Shown here: positions 13,230-15,096 of the stretch, piece after piece
Position numbering within the stretch: position 1 is the first letter of the stretch
Layout: each line of letters starts with the position of its first letter
NCBI GenBank assembly: GCA_900557255.1
Contig: USSA01000063.1
Span: forward strand, 1 to 15,096
Direction: 5' to 3'
DNA length: 15,096 nucleotides
DNA from: an uncultured Prevotella sp.
GTDB lineage: Bacteria; Bacteroidota; Bacteroidia; Bacteroidales; Bacteroidaceae
Translations under genes and position numbers: made by a program
The notes under the pieces: model-generated
The model's database searches: none
What the model was told of the DNA's origin: nothing
Seen by the model: the letters and a program-made list of their open reading frames with translations, nothing else

Positions 13230-15096
13230 ATGGAATACAACTTCAGAGAAATCGAGAAGAAATGGCACCAGAAATGGGTCGAGAACAAGACCTACAAGGT
13301 GACAGAGGATGAAAACAAGAAGAAATTCTATGTGCTCAACATGTTCCCTTATCCATCAGGAGCTGGTTTGCACGTAGGTCACCCACTTGGTTATATCGCT
13401 AGCGATATCTATGCACGCTACAAGCGTTTGAACGGATTCAACGTACTGAACCCTATGGGTTACGATGCTTACGGATTGCCTGCAGAGCAGTATGCTATCC
13501 AGACAGGTCAGCACCCAGAGGTTACTACCGTAGCTAACATCAACCGTTATCGTGAGCAGCTCGACAAAATCGGCTTCTCTTTCGACTGGGACCGCGAGGT
13601 TCGTACTTGCGACCCTAAGTATTACCATTGGACTCAGTGGGCTTTCCAGAAGATGTTCAACTCATTCTTCTGCAACAGCTGCCAGAAGGCTCAGCCTATC
13701 GAAAAGCTCATCAAGCGCTTCGAGGAGAAGGGTTCTGCTGACTTGAACGTGGCTCAGAACGAGCAGATTGACTTCACAGCCGAGGAGTGGAACAGCTACG
13801 ACGACGTGAAGAAGCAGCAGATCCTGATGAACTACCGCATCGCTTACCTCGGCGAAACCATGGTAAACTGGTGCCCAGGCTTGGGTACTGTGCTTGCCAA
13901 CGACGAGGTAGTAAACGGCGTAAGTGAACGTGGCGGTTATCCTGTCATCCAGAAGAAGATGCAGCAGTGGTGCTTGAGAACATCTGCTTACTCTCAGCGT
14001 CTGCTCGACGGTTTGGAGACCATCCAGTGGAGCGACAGTATCAAGGAAACCCAGAAAAACTGGATTGGCCGTTCTGAGGGTACAGAGGTAGTATTCTCTG
14101 TAAAGGACAGCGACGTGAAGTTTACCATCTTCACCACACGTGCCGATACTATGTTTGGTGTAACCTTCATGGTTCTGGCTCCAGAGAGCGAATATGTTCA
14201 GCAGGTAACTACTGCCGAGCAGAAGGAAGAGGTAGAGAAGTATCTGGACTACGTGAAGAAGCGTACCGAGTTGGACCGTATGGCTAACCACAGCGTAACC
14301 GGTGTATTCTCAGGAAGTTATGCCATCAATCCATTCACTGGCGAGGCAATCCCTGTATGGATTTCAGAATATGTATTGGCTGGATATGGTACAGGTGCCA
14401 TCATGGCTGTGCCAGCTCACGATAGCCGTGACTACGCATTTGCCAAGCACTTCAACCTGCCTATCATTCCTCTTATCGAGGGTGCTGATGTTTCAGAGGA
14501 GAGCTTCGACGCCAAGGAAGGTATCGTAACCAACTCACCTGTAGCAGGCAAGAGCAGCATGGATGGCTTCTCTCTGAACGGACTCACCGTGAAGGAGGCT
14601 ATCGCAGCTACCAAGAAATTTGTTACCGAGAAGGGCATCGGCCGAGTAAAGGTAAACTATCGTCTCCGCGACGCCATCTTCTCACGTCAGCGCTACTGGG
14701 GTGAGCCATTCCCTGTATATTACAAGGATGGAATGCCACAGATGGTTCCAGAGGAGTGCCTGCCACTCGAATTGCCAGAGATTGAGACCTATAAGCCAAC
14801 AGAGACTGGCGAGCCACCATTGGGCAGAGCCAAGAAGTGGGCTTGGGATGCCGAGAAGAAAGAGGTGGTTGACAAGAGCCTCGTAGATAACAAGACCATA
14901 TTTCCACTGGAGCTCAACACCATGCCAGGTTTCGCAGGTTCGTCTGCTTACTACCTGCGCTACATGGATCCTCACAACGATGAGGCACTCGTAGGCAAGA
15001 AGGCTGATGAGTACTGGCAGAATGTAGACCTCTACGTAGGCGGTTGCGAGCATGCTACCGGTCACTTGATTTACTCTCGTTTCTGGAACAAGTTCC
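13230..15096 (+). CDS. leuS: Leucyl-tRNA synthetase, N-terminal 622 residues (3' cut by window)
   Basis: Class I synthetase that charges tRNA-Leu with leucine in the cytoplasm. The frame from the ATG at 13230 stays open to the window end. It begins [16 protein letters not shown], with the HIGH motif as HVGH (48-51) in [16 protein letters not shown], followed by [17 protein letters not shown]. The CP1 editing domain is intact, with the threonine-rich [12 protein letters not shown] and the [19 protein letters not shown] segment that holds the conserved aspartate. [11 protein letters not shown] follows. The KMSKS loop and anticodon-binding domain lie outside the window. Residues about 147-208 ([20 protein letters not shown] onward, to just before the VNWCP motif) form an insertion of about 60 residues relative to the E. 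coli enzyme. It has its own promoter. Confidence 0.97.
   Translation, partial: MEYNFREIEKKWHQKWVENKTYKVTEDENKKKFYVLNMFPYPSGAGLHVGHPLGYIASDIYARYKRLNGFNVLNPMGYDAYGLPAEQYAIQTGQHPEVTTVANINRYREQLDKIGFSFDWDREVRTCDPKYYHWTQWAFQKMFNSFFCNSCQKAQPIEKLIKRFEEKGSADLNVAQNEQIDFTAEEWNSYDDVKKQQILMNYRIAYLGETMVNWCPGLGTVLANDEVVNGVSERGGYPVIQKKMQQWCLRTSAYSQRLLDGLETIQWSDSIKETQKNWIGRSEGTEVVFSVKDSDVKFTIFTTRADTMFGVTFMVLAPESEYVQQVTTAEQKEEVEKYLDYVKKRTELDRMANHSVTGVFSGSYAINPFTGEAIPVWISEYVLAGYGTGAIMAVPAHDSRDYAFAKHFNLPIIPLIEGADVSEESFDAKEGIVTNSPVAGKSSMDGFSLNGLTVKEAIAATKKFVTEKGIGRVKVNYRLRDAIFSRQRYWGEPFPVYYKDGMPQMVPEECLPLELPEIETYKPTETGEPPLGRAKKWAWDAEKKEVVDKSLVDNKTIFPLELNTMPGFAGSSAYYLRYMDPHNDEALVGKKADEYWQNVDLYVGGCEHATGHLIYSRFWNKF

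Noticed and set aside
13662..14291. Minus-strand 209-codon frame inside leuS
   Set aside because: It is fully antisense to conserved LeuRS sequence and resembles no family; such shadows follow from the codon bias of leuS.

Overview
The window looks like chromosome from a member of the Bacteroidota, most likely Prevotellaceae (Prevotella/Segatella type). It carries a SusC/SusD pair, lipoproteins with Bacteroidota-style signal peptides, and three promoters with the TAnnTTTG -7 box of this phylum. The leucyl-tRNA synthetase has a long insertion that I associate with this phylum. The genus is an inference from overall protein flavour, not from a marker gene.

Layout. (1) Positions 1-119 hold the end of a forward gene, probably an archaeal-type AAA ATPase. 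(2) Positions 138-430 hold, on the minus strand, a startless remnant of a BspA-type leucine-rich-repeat protein. (3) Positions 474-10997 hold one promoter and six tightly spaced forward genes: a SusC-like TonB-dependent transporter with an STN domain, a SusD-like lipoprotein, a FAS1 (fasciclin) lipoprotein, a small beta-rich lipoprotein, an exported thioredoxin-fold protein with a long helical C-terminus, and a full-length exported M16 zinc peptidase. A strong hairpin at 11040-11076 ends the unit. (4) Positions 11177-11467 (minus) encode an ABM-family monooxygenase with its own promoter, convergent to the operon. (5) Positions 11616-11786 (minus) hold a 56-codon remnant that looks like the C-terminus of an outer-membrane barrel. 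(6) Positions 11787-12144 are a regulatory region: two palindromes, a -7 box and a structured leader of about 180 nt with copies of GGTGAAGAGT in both orientations. (7) Positions 12145-13119 encode an aldo/keto reductase of the YghZ/MgrA type. (8) Positions 13136-15096 hold a promoter and the 5' part of leuS, cut by the window edge.

How the genes may work together. The six-gene operon reads as a capture-import-process system. SusD and the two small lipoproteins would bind a ligand at the cell surface, SusC would carry it across the outer membrane using TonB energy, the thioredoxin-like protein would act on it (or on cystines in it) in the periplasm, and the M16 peptidase would cut it. No glycoside hydrolase or polysaccharide lyase is present, so a peptide or small-protein ligand is more likely than a glycan. 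The nearest concept I know is the Fus system/PqqL, where a TonB-dependent receptor imports a protein and an M16 protease degrades it in the periplasm. That link is inference and the ligand is unknown. The remaining genes appear to be unrelated housekeeping or stress functions.
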